Below, in pieces: positions 24,937 to 32,428 of a stretch of DNA of 50,173 nt. The DNA comes from Dehalococcoidia bacterium (lineage in GTDB: Bacteria; Chloroflexota; Dehalococcoidia; SHYB01). The stretch is taken from assembly GCA_009693015.1 (NCBI GenBank), contig SHYB01000013.1, positions 1 through 50,173 of the forward strand. Direction: 5' to 3'. How positions within the stretch are numbered: position 1 is the first letter of the stretch; each line of letters begins with the position of its first letter. The translations under genes were made by a program, and so were the position numbers. Under the pieces are notes generated by a model that saw only the letters and a list, made by a program, of their open reading frames with translations, was not told the DNA's origin and did no database searches.

Positions 24937-25062
24937 CTGCCGCGCTACTCGCACAAACCTCGTTGCTCCCACCCGCCCACCCACACATGTCATGAGGAAG
25001 AAACAAGGGGACACCCTTTGTCATCCCCGTCAGAGGAGGCACGGCCTCCTCTGCACTCCTCC
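24937..25062 (+). repeat. Composite hairpin repeat B, copy 2
   Basis: CTGCCGCG, then CACAAACCTCGTTGCTCCC, a block ending AGGGGACACCC, and a hairpin (CAGAGGAGG / CCTCCTCTG) with ACTCCTCC. Nearly the same 3' half as copy 1 at 6843. No gene is seen in 24862-25131. Confidence 0.75.
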
Positions 25063-25131
25063 ATCAAGACACCAAATGTTGGACGCCGGCATGGCAGTGC
25101 TCATGCCGTGATAAAGGAATCCGAGGAAGGG

Positions 25132-25851
25132 CTAGAGCACGCCGTCCTTGGGCATGACGATGAGCTCATCCACGGTGGCGCGACCGGGCAGGGAGAGGGC
25201 GGCGGCAACGGCCTCGGCAACGTCGCCGGCCTGGAGCATCTTGGAGCGGTCGGGGCTCCAGCCGGTGGTGTCCCACAGCGGGGTGTTCACTGACCCCGGC
25301 GAGACGGTGATGACGCGCAGCCCCTTCTTCCGCACCTCCAGCGCGAGCGCACGGGAGAAGCCGAGCAGCCCATGCTTGGAGGCGCAGTAGGCGGTGCTGT
25401 TTTCGAACCCCTGGTGCGCGGCAACGGATCCGATGTTGACGATGTCGCCGCTGCCCGCCGCGAGCATGGGGGGCACGAGGCGGCGGCACATGAGGAAGAC
25501 GGCTTTGAGGTTGGCGTCCAGCACCTGATCCCATTGCGCCTCGGCCATCTCGCCGACGGGGAGGAAGACGGCGGCGCCGGCGGCGTTCACCAGGACGTCT
25601 ATGCCACCCCACGCTTCGAGGGCCTTGGCCACGACGCGATCCACATCAGCGGCGCGGGTGACATCGCCGGCGAGGGTGAGCGGGGGAGGGGCGGCGGGAG
25701 GCAGGGTAGCGACGGCGGCAGCGAGGCGTTCCTTAGAGCGGGAGACGAGAGCGAGTCGCGCGCCGTCTTGGGCCAGGCACTGGGCGATGGCGAGGCCGAT
25801 GCCGCTGGAGGCGCCGGTGATAAGGCAGCGTTTACCGGTAAGCGGGGCCAC
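25132..25851 (-). CDS. Short-chain dehydrogenase/reductase
   Basis: 239 residues, classical SDR. TGASSGIGLAIA (cofactor glycine motif), NAAGAA, NIGSVAAHQG (catalytic Ser), YCASKHG (Tyr, Lys) and SPGSVNTPLW. It reduces or oxidises a carbonyl/alcohol with NAD(P)H. It directly follows two 6-pyruvoyltetrahydropterin synthase-like genes (stop-to-start spacing 1-2 bp), so a sepiapterin-reductase-like role in pterin synthesis is a reasonable inference, though general 3-ketoacyl reductase activity is equally compatible with the motifs. Confidence 0.88.
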   Translation of the reverse strand: MAPLTGKRCLITGASSGIGLAIAQCLAQDGARLALVSRSKERLAAAVATLPPAAPPPLTLAGDVTRAADVDRVVAKALEAWGGIDVLVNAAGAAVFLPVGEMAEAQWDQVLDANLKAVFLMCRRLVPPMLAAGSGDIVNIGSVAAHQGFENSTAYCASKHGLLGFSRALALEVRKKGLRVITVSPGSVNTPLWDTTGWSPDRSKMLQAGDVAEAVAAALSLPGRATVDELIVMPKDGVL

Positions 25852-25852
25852 G

Positions 25853-26287
25853 TCAGGCAGCCTCGCCCTGGTATTCGAAGGAGTTGTCGCGGGTCTCTAC
25901 AAGGCGCACCTTGCTCAAGCGGCCCGCAGGGAGGGCATCGCGCAGGAGGGACCAGATATGCCGGACGATGTTCTCACCGGTGGGGACAAGGTCAACGTAA
26001 TCCTCAACGTCCAGATTTAGGTAGCGATGGTCGTAGCGGCGGAGGATGCGGTCGCGGACGAGGGCATCGAGAGCGTCGAGGTTGATGACCATGCCGGTGA
26101 GGGGGTCGACAGGCCCGGCGACGGTGACGACGATCTGATAGTTGTGGCCGTGGCCGTTATCGCCGGCGCACTTGCCGTAGATGGCGCGGTTCTGGGCGTC
26201 AGACAGCTCGGCGGCGTAGAGACGATGGGAGGCGGCGAAGCGGTAGCGGCGGGAGACGTAGGCGATGGCAGGCGATGGGGTGGTCAT
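25853..26287 (-). CDS. 6-pyruvoyltetrahydropterin synthase/QueD-family protein, paralogue 1
   Basis: 144 residues from ATG 26287. FAASHRLY gives the first zinc His; CAGDNGHGHNY gives the catalytic-type Cys and the His pair; GMVINLDALDALV and DHRYLN are family segments; LVPTGENIVRHIW and RLVETRDNSFEY carry the Glu residues for substrate binding. Fold: T-fold, acting on 7,8-dihydroneopterin triphosphate. It starts 2 bp after the upstream paralogue and ends 1 bp before the SDR start, so three genes form one unit. The product may be 6-pyruvoyltetrahydropterin or carboxytetrahydropterin. Confidence 0.88.
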   Translation of the reverse strand: MTTPSPAIAYVSRRYRFAASHRLYAAELSDAQNRAIYGKCAGDNGHGHNYQIVVTVAGPVDPLTGMVINLDALDALVRDRILRRYDHRYLNLDVEDYVDLVPTGENIVRHIWSLLRDALPAGRLSKVRLVETRDNSFEYQGEAA

Positions 26288-26289
26288 GC

Positions 26290-26736
26290 TCAAGCGCCTC
26301 CACGGTAGTCGGCGTAGAGGTCTTCGTCTTCGTGGAGGCGGAGGTTGTGGAGGATGGGGCCAGGAGGCAACTGCGGGGCGATGCGCTCCCACAGGGTGAT
26401 GGCGAGGTTTTCCGTGGTGGGGATGCGATCGCGGAAGTAGGGCGTATCCTTGTTGAGATGCTTGTGGTCGAACTCTTCCAACACCTGCTCCACGACGGCC
26501 TTGACGTCCACCAGGTTGATGATCATGCCGGTGACGGGGTCAATGGGGCCGGTGAGGGTGACTTCCAGCATGTAGTTGTGGCCGTGGCCGTTGGGGTTGG
26601 CGCAGGCGCCGAAGACGCGGCGGTTTTCCTCGTCAGACCACTGGGGACGATGGTAGCGGTGCGAGGCGGAGAACTCGAACGCCTTGGTGAGCGTGGCGAG
26701 CGGCAGTGCAGCGGTCTTGGCGGCGCGAGGAGGCAT
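26290..26736 (-). CDS. 6-pyruvoyltetrahydropterin synthase-family protein, paralogue 2
   Basis: 148 residues from ATG 26736, with AAGGAG 9 bases upstream; the longer frame to 26844 is not family-like. FSASHRYHRP, CANPNGHGHNY (Cys plus zinc His pair), EVTLTGPIDPVTGMIINL and IPTTENLAITLW are typical. The CxNPNGHGHNY form with GPIDxxTGM is the type I know from eukaryote-like PTPS rather than short QueD. Two divergent T-fold paralogues next to an SDR suggest a dedicated pterin route rather than queuosine alone. Confidence 0.88.
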   Translation of the reverse strand: MPPRAAKTAALPLATLTKAFEFSASHRYHRPQWSDEENRRVFGACANPNGHGHNYMLEVTLTGPIDPVTGMIINLVDVKAVVEQVLEEFDHKHLNKDTPYFRDRIPTTENLAITLWERIAPQLPPGPILHNLRLHEDEDLYADYRGGA

Positions 26737-26823
26737 GGGGCAGGACTCCTTCCGTGCGACCATTCGCAGCATCCATCGTAGCGGTTGTGGCAATGGCAGG
26801 GCAATGAACGGCTGGCGCTTCTG

Positions 26824-26852
26824 TTGACGCGGCAGAAGGCGCACCGTAGAAT
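26824..26852 (+). promoter_or_regulatory. Sigma-70-type promoter of the RAM-domain gene
   Basis: TTGACG at 26824-26829 and TAGAAT at 26847-26852 with 17-bp spacing, about 59 bp before the ATG at 26911. Confidence 0.65.
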
Positions 26853-26910
26853 ACCTGGGCTTCCTGGAAACTCAAGGATGCGCCCGGATGTGGGCCGCAA
26901 GGAGCACGCT

Positions 26911-27150
26911 ATGGCTACCCGTTCCTTTGTGCTGATCGAAACATCTGTGGGCAGGACGAAGGAAGTGGTGGCGGCGCTGAAGGGCGTCCGCGAGGTGATT
27001 TCCGTGGACGCGGTGACCGGCCCGTACGACATCATTGCGGTGGTGGAGGCGCAGGACCTGAACTCCGTGGGCGATGTGGTGACGAGCCGGGTGCACGTGG
27101 TGCCGGGGATCGTGCGGACGGTGACGTGCCTGGCGGTATCGCTGGCGTAG
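26911..27150 (+). CDS. Stand-alone RAM (Lrp/AsnC ligand-binding) domain protein
   Basis: 79 residues from ATG 26911 with AAGGAG 8 bases upstream. The whole protein is one Lrp/AsnC C-terminal domain: FVLIETSVGRTKEVVAALKG, VISVDAVTGPYDIIAVVEA, SRVHVVPGIVRTVTCLAV. No DNA-binding helix-turn-helix is present. Such solo RAM proteins form octameric or decameric rings that bind amino acids; their targets are little known. It has its own promoter at 26824. Confidence 0.85.
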   Translation: MATRSFVLIETSVGRTKEVVAALKGVREVISVDAVTGPYDIIAVVEAQDLNSVGDVVTSRVHVVPGIVRTVTCLAVSLA

Positions 27151-27186
27151 TTTTCTCTTGCGCAGCGGCAGGCAGGCGACGGCAGC

Positions 27187-27426
27187 GTGCACCTGCGTTT
27201 CATGGCAAACAAGGTGTTTTCGACAGAGGCGTTCCGCCGGCCGGCGGTGACGGCGATGCAGATCGCGGGGCAGGACGGACAGGTAGAGGACAAGTGGCGG
27301 CACGCCCCTTTGATGGGACGCCTCAACCGTATATACTACTTCTCCGTTGGGATGCAGATCGCCGGGGGGACGAGCGAGATCCAGCGCAACGTCATCGCCA
27401 ACCGCGGCCTGGGACTGCCCAGGTAG
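27187..27426 (+). pseudogene. C-terminal fragment of an acyl-CoA dehydrogenase
   Basis: The frame reads ANKVFSTEAFRRPAVTAMQI, GQDGQVEDKWRHAPLMGRLN and then GMQIAGGTSEIQRNVIANRG up to LGLPR-stop, which is the last ~75 residues of a standard acyl-CoA dehydrogenase with its conserved GGTSEIQRN. The upstream 300 residues are missing and there is no ribosome binding site. It ends 20 bp before an intact acyl-CoA dehydrogenase gene of a different subtype, so it is probably the remnant of a partner subunit gene lost by deletion. Confidence 0.75.
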
Positions 27427-27446
27427 CGGGATTTCTAGGAGGAACC

Positions 27447-28577
27447 ATGGACCTGGGATTGAGCCAAGAACAGCAGATGATCCAGACTTCGGCGCGGGAC
27501 TTTCTGGAGAAGGAATGCCCCAAGAGCCTGGTGCGGGAGATGGAGGAGGATGCCAAGGGGTATTCTCCCGAGCTGTGGAAGAAGATGGCCGACCTGGGCT
27601 GGCTGGGACTGGTGTTCCCCGAGAAGTACGGCGGGTCGGGGTTCAGCTTCCTGGACCTGGCGGTGCTGCTGGAAGAGCAGGGACGCGCGCTGGTGCCGGG
27701 GCCGTTCTTCTCCAGCGTGGTGCTGGCGGGGCTGCCGATCCTGGAATTCGGCACGGAGGCGCAGAAGAAGGAGCACCTAGGCAAGATAGCCGCGGGGAAC
27801 GAGATCGTGGTGTACGCGCAGACGGAGCCGAGCGCGACGTGGGAGGCCTCCGGCGTGGAGCTGAAGGCGGAGCTGAAGGGCGCGGCGTATGTGCTGAACG
27901 GGACGAAGCTGTTTATCCCTTCGGCCAGCGTGGCGGACTATTTGCTGGTGGTGGCGCGGTCGAAGGCGGGCACGGGGAAGGATGGGATCACGCTGCTGCT
28001 GGTGGACGCGAAGAGCAAGGGGATCAGCTATACACCGCTGAAGACGATCGCGTCAGACCACCAGAGTGAGATTACGTTCAAGGATGTGAGTGTGCCGGCG
28101 GCGCATGTGCTGGGCACGCCGAACGAGGGGTGGAAGGTGGTGGAGAAGATCGCGCTGTGGGGCGCGGCGGGCAAGTGCGCAGAGATGGTGGGCGGGGCGC
28201 AGAAGGTGCTGGATATGACGGTGGAGTACGCCAAACAGCGGGTGCAGTTCGGGCGGCCGATTGGGTCGTTCCAGGCGATTCAGCACCACTGCGCGAATAT
28301 GGTGACGGACGTGGATGGGTCGCGGTATATCGCGTATGAGGCGATCTGGCGGGTGAGCGAGGGGTTGGAGGCGGCGAAGGAAGTGTCCATGGCGAAGGCG
28401 TGGGTGTCCGATGCGTACCGGCGTGTGTGTGCGCTGGGACACCAGGTGCATGGGGGCATCGGCTTCACGAAGGAGCACGATATGCAACTGTATTTCCGTC
28501 GGGCGAAGGCGGCGGAGCTGGCGTTCGGCGATGGGGATTATCACCGGGAGTTGGTGGCGCAGCATTTGGGGGTGTGA
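27447..28577 (+). CDS. Acyl-CoA dehydrogenase
   Basis: 376 residues from ATG 27447 with TAGGAGGA upstream. N-terminal helical domain from LGLSQEQQMIQTSARDFLEK, FPEKYGGSGFSFLDLAVLLE, middle beta domain with YAQTEPSATWEASGVEL and LNGTKLFIPSA, C-terminal helices with YAKQRVQFGRPIGSFQAIQH (FAD contact) and QVHGGIGFTKEHDMQLYFRR. The family GGTSEIQR element is absent from its C-terminus (it ends LAFGDGDYHRELVAQHLGV), as in the heteromeric ACAD branch, where two unlike subunits share FAD. That makes the truncated ACAD next to it notable. Electrons would pass to ETF (not in the window). Confidence 0.88.
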   Translation: MDLGLSQEQQMIQTSARDFLEKECPKSLVREMEEDAKGYSPELWKKMADLGWLGLVFPEKYGGSGFSFLDLAVLLEEQGRALVPGPFFSSVVLAGLPILEFGTEAQKKEHLGKIAAGNEIVVYAQTEPSATWEASGVELKAELKGAAYVLNGTKLFIPSASVADYLLVVARSKAGTGKDGITLLLVDAKSKGISYTPLKTIASDHQSEITFKDVSVPAAHVLGTPNEGWKVVEKIALWGAAGKCAEMVGGAQKVLDMTVEYAKQRVQFGRPIGSFQAIQHHCANMVTDVDGSRYIAYEAIWRVSEGLEAAKEVSMAKAWVSDAYRRVCALGHQVHGGIGFTKEHDMQLYFRRAKAAELAFGDGDYHRELVAQHLGV

Positions 28578-28580
28578 GAA

Positions 28581-28619
28581 CGAGGGGTGAAGCATTCTCA
28601 AACAATGCTTCACCCCTCG
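28581..28619 (+). terminator. Long hairpin after the acyl-CoA dehydrogenase
   Basis: Perfect 16-bp stem at 28581-28596 and 28604-28619 with a 7-base loop, 3 bp after the stop. There is no T-run behind it, so it may be a terminator of the U-less kind or an mRNA 3' stabiliser. Confidence 0.55.
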
Positions 28620-28646
28620 CCGTTGGACACACCCCAGGAGGGGATG

Positions 28647-28710
28647 CTGCCGCTTCTCGGTGGCAAGTGTCGTTGTTCCCCGCCCGCTCGCCTGAGGCGG
28701 GCAGGGACGC
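28647..28710 (+). repeat. Composite hairpin repeat B, degenerate copy
   Basis: CTGCCGCT...GGCAAGTGTCGTTGTTCCCC resembles the 5' block of the other B copies, followed by a GCCCGC/GCGGGC hairpin. It is preceded at about 28628-28640 by ACACCCCAGGAGG, which resembles the 3' end of a B copy. Confidence 0.4.
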
Positions 28711-28752
28711 TCATCAGCGCCGAGGGGTGCCGGCGGCAGGGGGAGGCGCGGC

Positions 28753-29170
28753 GCTGGACGGTTGGCTGTGCAGTTGTTAAGGTACGCTTGGCTGATCGCG
28801 CCAGTGGTTCCGCGTGGCCCGGCCCAGGTCTGCGCTCGCCTGGGAGTGGACGGCTGGAAGTCGCCGGGGTCAGGGTGGGAAGGCAGGGAGATCGCCTACC
28901 GAAGCGGGCCGGGGATGCCTGCGGGGCGTTGCGTCACGCACCGTCAGGTGGATTGGTGGCCCTCCCGGCGCTGCAAGGGAGTGTGGGGCAAGGCCCAGCA
29001 CCAGATGAGGAGCGCAGAGGGCCGCTCTCTTTTTAAGCCTGCGCAGGGGAATACCGTCCCTGACGGGCCTCCTCGATACGCCGGTCTCGCGTGTTGGCGG
29101 CGGCGATCTCTGGGGCAGCGCACGCCATCGCGGGCTAGAACAGATGTTCATATATGTAGCGTACGCGAAG
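28753..29170 (+). repeat. Large dispersed repeat A, copy 2
   Basis: About 418 bp collinear with 6109-6545, same orientation. Main differences are an 18-bp and a 3-bp gap plus scattered substitutions. The first hairpin of copy 1 is weaker here, with three mismatched pairs, while the CCCAGG/CCTGGG stem is intact. Like copy 1 it lies downstream of a plus-strand gene and is followed by repeat D blocks (29262-29340). Confidence 0.75.
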
Positions 29171-29214
29171 GAAGGGGAGGAGTCAAGGGGAAGTTGGCGG
29201 GGGGATGGGCATGT

Positions 29215-29241
29215 GCAGGGCGGTTCTAAGAACCGCCCTGC
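29215..29241. other. Perfect 12-bp hairpin
   Basis: GCAGGGCGGTTC at 29215-29226 and its reverse complement at 29230-29241 with a TAA loop. No T-run. It sits between repeat A and repeat D copies. Confidence 0.7.
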
Positions 29242-29261
29242 TACGGGGAAATGGCAATGGC

Positions 29262-29345
29262 CCTCCCCACCAGGTTGCCACGGGCGAAGGGGTGCTCGGG
29301 CCGATGGAATCGGCCTCCTGGGGGCAGGACGATGACAGCATGGAT
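29262..29345 (+). repeat. Dispersed repeat D, copy 2
   Basis: CACCAGGTTGCCACGGGCG, then GGGCCGATGGAATCGGCCTC, then GACGATGACAGC, matching 6660-6745 in order and orientation. It is the end of the gene-free stretch 28578-29438. Confidence 0.65.
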
Positions 29346-29438
29346 TCCGGCGCATGGCCTTCGCCAGGGCAGGCCCTGCGCCAGGCCGATCGGACCGGCC
29401 TCCCAGGAAGGGAGAATGATGGAGGAAGGGAAGGCGCC

Positions 29439-29786
29439 ATGAGCGAGACGTGCATTTTTTGCAAGATTGCGTCGGGAGAGGTCAAGGGGGAGATCCTTGA
29501 GATGGATGAGGAGGTGGTGGCGCTGCGGGATATTCACCCTCAGGCGCCGGTGCATGTGCTGGTGATGCCGGTGAAGCATATCGAGAGTGTGGCGGCGCTC
29601 ACGGAGGGGGATGCGCATGTGCTGGGGCGGATGGCGCTGATGGCGCAGCGGGTGGCGCGGCGCGAGGGCGTGGCGGAGTCGGGGTACCGGCTGGTGGTGA
29701 ATCAGGGCGAGCATGGCGGGCAGACGGTGGCGCACCTGCATATGCATCTGCTGGGGGGACGACAGCTGCGGGGCGGGATGGGATAG
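29439..29786 (+). CDS. HIT-family (HinT-like) nucleotide hydrolase
   Basis: 115 residues from ATG 29439; the open frame from 29205 upstream is only repeat sequence. CIFCKIASGEV at the start, HPQAPVHVLVMPVKHI, then VNQGEHGGQTVAHLHMHLLG with the HxHxH triad and catalytic His. These homodimeric enzymes hydrolyse AMP-lysine or other nucleoside phosphoramidates. GGAGGAAGGGAAGG provides ribosome binding. The C-terminus GGRQLRGGMG is typical of bacterial HinT. Confidence 0.93.
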   Translation: MSETCIFCKIASGEVKGEILEMDEEVVALRDIHPQAPVHVLVMPVKHIESVAALTEGDAHVLGRMALMAQRVARREGVAESGYRLVVNQGEHGGQTVAHLHMHLLGGRQLRGGMG

Positions 29787-29799
29787 GGGGAGCCGGCGC

Positions 29800-29829
29800 T
29801 TGAAGGACGGTAGGCGCATCAGATATACT
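29800..29829 (+). promoter_or_regulatory. Promoter of the 51-residue protein gene
   Basis: TTGAAG at 29800-29805 and TATACT at 29824-29829, 18 bp apart, giving a leader of about 30 nt with a GGAGG binding site. Confidence 0.6.
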
Positions 29830-29866
29830 GGAGTGCGTCCCCCTAGATTGAGCGGAGGATTTTCCC

Positions 29867-30022
29867 ATGGCGCATAAGGCACAGATGAAGGGTGTGAAGA
29901 AGTCGCGGGGTTCCGTGCGGCACGGGATTTCCAAGAAGCGGACGAATTCGAGCCACCGGGTGAAGGTGGTGCCGATGGAGGTTCTGCTGGGGGAGAAGCC
30001 GATGCCGAGGAGCATCGCGTAG
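29867..30022 (+). CDS. Small basic protein, 51 residues, unrecognised
   Basis: ATG at 29867 preceded by GCGGAGGA at 29852-29859; stop TAG at 30020-30022. The protein begins MAHKAQMKGVKKSRGSVRHG, continues ISKKRTNSSHRVKVVPMEVL and ends LGEKPMPRSIA. It is rich in Lys and Arg in the first 33 residues, then has a short hydrophobic stretch VKVVPMEVLL. The size and charge suggest nucleic acid or ribosome binding, but I do not recognise a family and it is not an obvious ribosomal protein. It has its own promoter (29800-29829) and a terminator (30085-30109), which makes it credible as a real gene. Confidence 0.7.
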   Translation: MAHKAQMKGVKKSRGSVRHGISKKRTNSSHRVKVVPMEVLLGEKPMPRSIA

Positions 30023-30084
30023 TAACGGGGGTATGACCCCCATCCTGGCCCTCCCCCGCAGACCAGACAGGGGAGGGGATATGC

Positions 30085-30109
30085 GGGCGGCAGATGTGCC
30101 GCCCTTTTT
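30085..30109 (+). terminator. Intrinsic terminator of the 51-residue protein gene
   Basis: GGGCGGCA / TGCCGCCC stem (30085-30092, 30097-30104) with GATG loop and TTTTT at 30105-30109. Confidence 0.9.
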
Positions 30110-30167
30110 GTTTGCCCAGCGCCCATGGAGTAGACTAACGGCGATTCGCGGCTGCGCCTGGCAGAGG

Positions 30168-30215
30168 GGACGTCACCCCCGCCCTGGCCCTCTCCCATCA
30201 AGGGGGAGCGGATGG
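30168..30215 (+). repeat. C/G-run dispersed repeat C
   Basis: TCACCCCCGCCCTGGCCCTC then TCCCATCAAGGGGGAG. The same type of word is at 30033-30078, 31205-31250, 34248-34290 and 38360-38399, each able to form a short CCCTCCC/GGGAGGG-like hairpin. Confidence 0.55.
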
Positions 30216-30267
30216 GAAGTGGATGGCAGAGGCGCGGCGTAGCTTTCGCATAAGGCTGGAGGCCCCT

Positions 30268-31197
30268 ATGAAGATACGCATCGGGACGGGGTTCCTGGGG
30301 TGGCCGTTCCCTACGCGGGAGGCGCGGTACTTGTGGGAGTTCGTTGATGTGTGCGAGGCGCAGGGGATTGATTCGATCTGGATGTCGGACCGGGTGGTGT
30401 CGCCGGGGATGACGCTGGAGAGCATGAGCGTGCTGGCGGCGATGGCGGGACGGACGAAGCGGATGAAGTTCGGGAATAGCGTGCTGGCGCTGCCGCTGCG
30501 GAACCCGACGGTGCTGGCGAAGGAGATCGCGACGATTGATTTTATTTCGGGGGGGCGGATGCTGCCGGCGGTGGGGATCGGCACGGACAGCCCAGCGGAG
30601 TTTGAGGCGTGCGGTGTGCCATTCAAGGAGCGGGCGGGTCGCACCGATGAGATGCTGGTGCTGATGCGGCGGCTGTGGACGGAGGAGAAGGTGACGCACC
30701 GGGGGAAGTATTATCAGACGACGGAGGTGACGCTTTCGCCGAGGCCGGCGCAGAAGCCGTGCCCGCCGATATGGATCGGGGGGAGGACGGAGGCGGCGTT
30801 CCGTCGCGTGGGGCGATTGGGCGACGGCTGGCTGCCGTCATCTATGACGCCGGCGGAGGTGGGGGAGGGGATCGCTTCGATACGGCGGCACGCGGCGGAG
30901 TCGGGACGGTCGGTGCCGGAGGACCATTACGGGGCGATCATTGGCTATTGCTTCGGGGCGAGTAAGGCGGAGGCGCTGAAGGCTGGGGCGCAGTATGCGT
31001 TCCGCACGAGGCCGGAGCTGCGGCCGGAGGAGATCGGGGCGTTCGGGACGGCGGAGGATATTGCGACGGCGATCGAGTCGTTCGTGGCGCAGGGGTCGAG
31101 CAAGTTCGTGATGCGGGCGTGCTGCGCGCCGGAGGAGACGCTGGGGCAGACGGAGCGGCTGGCGCGGGAGATTGTGCCGCTGTTTCATAAGAGATAG
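30268..31197 (+). CDS. LLM-class flavin (F420/FMN) oxidoreductase
   Basis: 309 residues from ATG 30268 with GGCTGGAGG upstream. Luciferase-like barrel: GIDSIWMSDRVV, NSVLALPLRNPTVLAKEIAT, SGGRMLPAVGIGTDSPAEFE, KPCPPIWIGGRTEAAFRRVG then RLGDGWLPS. It belongs to the same superfamily as 17871-18752 but the two differ throughout, so they are not recent duplicates. Likely F420- or FMN-dependent redox of an unknown compound. Located between repeats and a convergent 3-hydroxyacyl-CoA dehydrogenase. Confidence 0.88.
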   Translation: MKIRIGTGFLGWPFPTREARYLWEFVDVCEAQGIDSIWMSDRVVSPGMTLESMSVLAAMAGRTKRMKFGNSVLALPLRNPTVLAKEIATIDFISGGRMLPAVGIGTDSPAEFEACGVPFKERAGRTDEMLVLMRRLWTEEKVTHRGKYYQTTEVTLSPRPAQKPCPPIWIGGRTEAAFRRVGRLGDGWLPSSMTPAEVGEGIASIRRHAAESGRSVPEDHYGAIIGYCFGASKAEALKAGAQYAFRTRPELRPEEIGAFGTAEDIATAIESFVAQGSSKFVMRACCAPEETLGQTERLAREIVPLFHKR

Positions 31198-31202
31198 GGG
31201 GT

Positions 31203-31307
31203 AACGTACACCCCCATCCCAACCTTCCCCCATCGAGGGGGAAGGGGTAGGAAAGGCCGCCCCGCCAGATTGCCACGCTCGCGGACTCGCTCGCAATGAC
31301 GATATGC
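31203..31307 (+). repeat. Repeat C followed by repeat D word
   Basis: CACCCCCATCCCAACCTTCC and CCCATCGAGGGGGAAGGGGT (type C), then CGCCAGATTGCCACGCTCGC, GGACTCGCTCGCAATGACGA (type D). It fills the gap between two convergent genes. Confidence 0.6.
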
Positions 31308-31316
31308 GCTACGCCG

Positions 31317-32183
31317 CTACTTTTTCTCACCGGTGGAGTAGTCGTAGAAGCCCTTGCCGGATTTGCGGCCGAGGAGGCCGGCGGCGACCATTTTTTTGAG
31401 CAGCGGCGCGGGCCGGTATTTGGAGTCGCCAAACTCTTCGAAGAGGATCTCCTGGGTGTGCAGGGCGATGTCCAGGCCGACAAGGTCGGCAAGCTCCAGC
31501 GGCCCCATGGGGTGGTTGGTGCCGAGCTTCATGGCCATGTCAATGTCTTCCTTGGAGGCAATGCCTTCCTGGAGGATGAAGCAAGCCTCGTTGAGCATGG
31601 GGGCGAGGATGCGGTTGACGATGAAGCCGGGGGCGTCCACCACGGTGACGGGGGTCTTGTCTATGGACTTCATGAGGGCAATGGCGCGATCCATGGTGGC
31701 CTGGGTGGTGTTGAGGCCACGGATGACCTCCACGAGCTTCATCACCGGCGCGGGGTTGAAGAAGTGTGTGCCGACGAAGCGGCCCTGGTTGCTAACGAGG
31801 GCGGCGAGCTTGGTGATGGGGATGGTGGAGGTGTTGGAGGCGAGGATGGCGTCAGGGGAGACGATCTTATCGAGCTGCTTGAAGAGGACTTCCTTGGCGG
31901 GGTAGGACTCGAAGATGGCTTCGATGAGGAAGGTGGCGGGCTTGAGGTCGTCCAGGTCGGAGACGACCTTGAGGTTGGCGAGAATGGAATCGTGCTGTTC
32001 CTGGGTGATGCGCTTGCGCTCAAGGAGGCGCTGGATGCGGTTGCGAGTGCCTGCAAGGGCCTTGTTGACGGCGTCTGCGGACTGATCGTAGAGCAGGACG
32101 GCCTTGCCGGACTGGGCGATGACCTGGGCGATGCCTGCGCCCATGGTGCCGGTGCCGACGACTGCGATGGGGCCTTCGTTCAT
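31317..32183 (-). CDS. 3-hydroxybutyryl-CoA (3-hydroxyacyl-CoA) dehydrogenase
   Basis: 288 residues from ATG 32183 with AGGAGG upstream. [13 protein letters not shown] is the NAD glycine motif; [24 protein letters not shown] and [18 protein letters not shown] with the catalytic His follow; [17 protein letters not shown] is the C-terminal domain signature. Single-function form, with no crotonase domain. It oxidises 3-hydroxyacyl-CoA to 3-ketoacyl-CoA in beta-oxidation or butyrate metabolism, complementing the hydratases and dehydrogenase elsewhere in the window. Confidence 0.94.
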   Translation of the reverse strand: MNEGPIAVVGTGTMGAGIAQVIAQSGKAVLLYDQSADAVNKALAGTRNRIQRLLERKRITQEQHDSILANLKVVSDLDDLKPATFLIEAIFESYPAKEVLFKQLDKIVSPDAILASNTSTIPITKLAALVSNQGRFVGTHFFNPAPVMKLVEVIRGLNTTQATMDRAIALMKSIDKTPVTVVDAPGFIVNRILAPMLNEACFILQEGIASKEDIDMAMKLGTNHPMGPLELADLVGLDIALHTQEILFEEFGDSKYRPAPLLKKMVAAGLLGRKSGKGFYDYSTGEKK

Positions 32184-32286
32184 GGTGCCTCCTGGGAGTG
32201 TGGGGGCCAACGCCTTAGGGCGTGGCGCAAACCTAACGATGGTAGCATAGGGGGCGCGCGGTTGTCTGGACGGGGAGGGAGGGGCC

Positions 32287-32420
32287 ACGCCTGCGTTTTC
32301 CGGGCAAGCCTGGTTGTCCCCACCCAGCCGCCCACGAACGTTATGAGGGATAGCAGGGGCACATCCCCCACACCTCCGCCGGAAAGGGGCGTCGCCCCTT
32401 TCCGGCCATGCCTCAGGAGG
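32287..32420 (+). repeat. Composite hairpin repeat B, copy with GGAAAGGGGC stem
   Basis: CAAGCCTGGTTGTCCCCACC through AGGGGCACATCCCC, then a 13-bp hairpin at 32378-32390/32394-32406 (GCCGGAAAGGGGC, loop GTC) and CATGCCTCAGGAGG. The final GGAGGAGGAA run serves as the ribosome binding site of the gene at 32429. Confidence 0.75.
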
Positions 32421-32428
32421 AGGAACGC

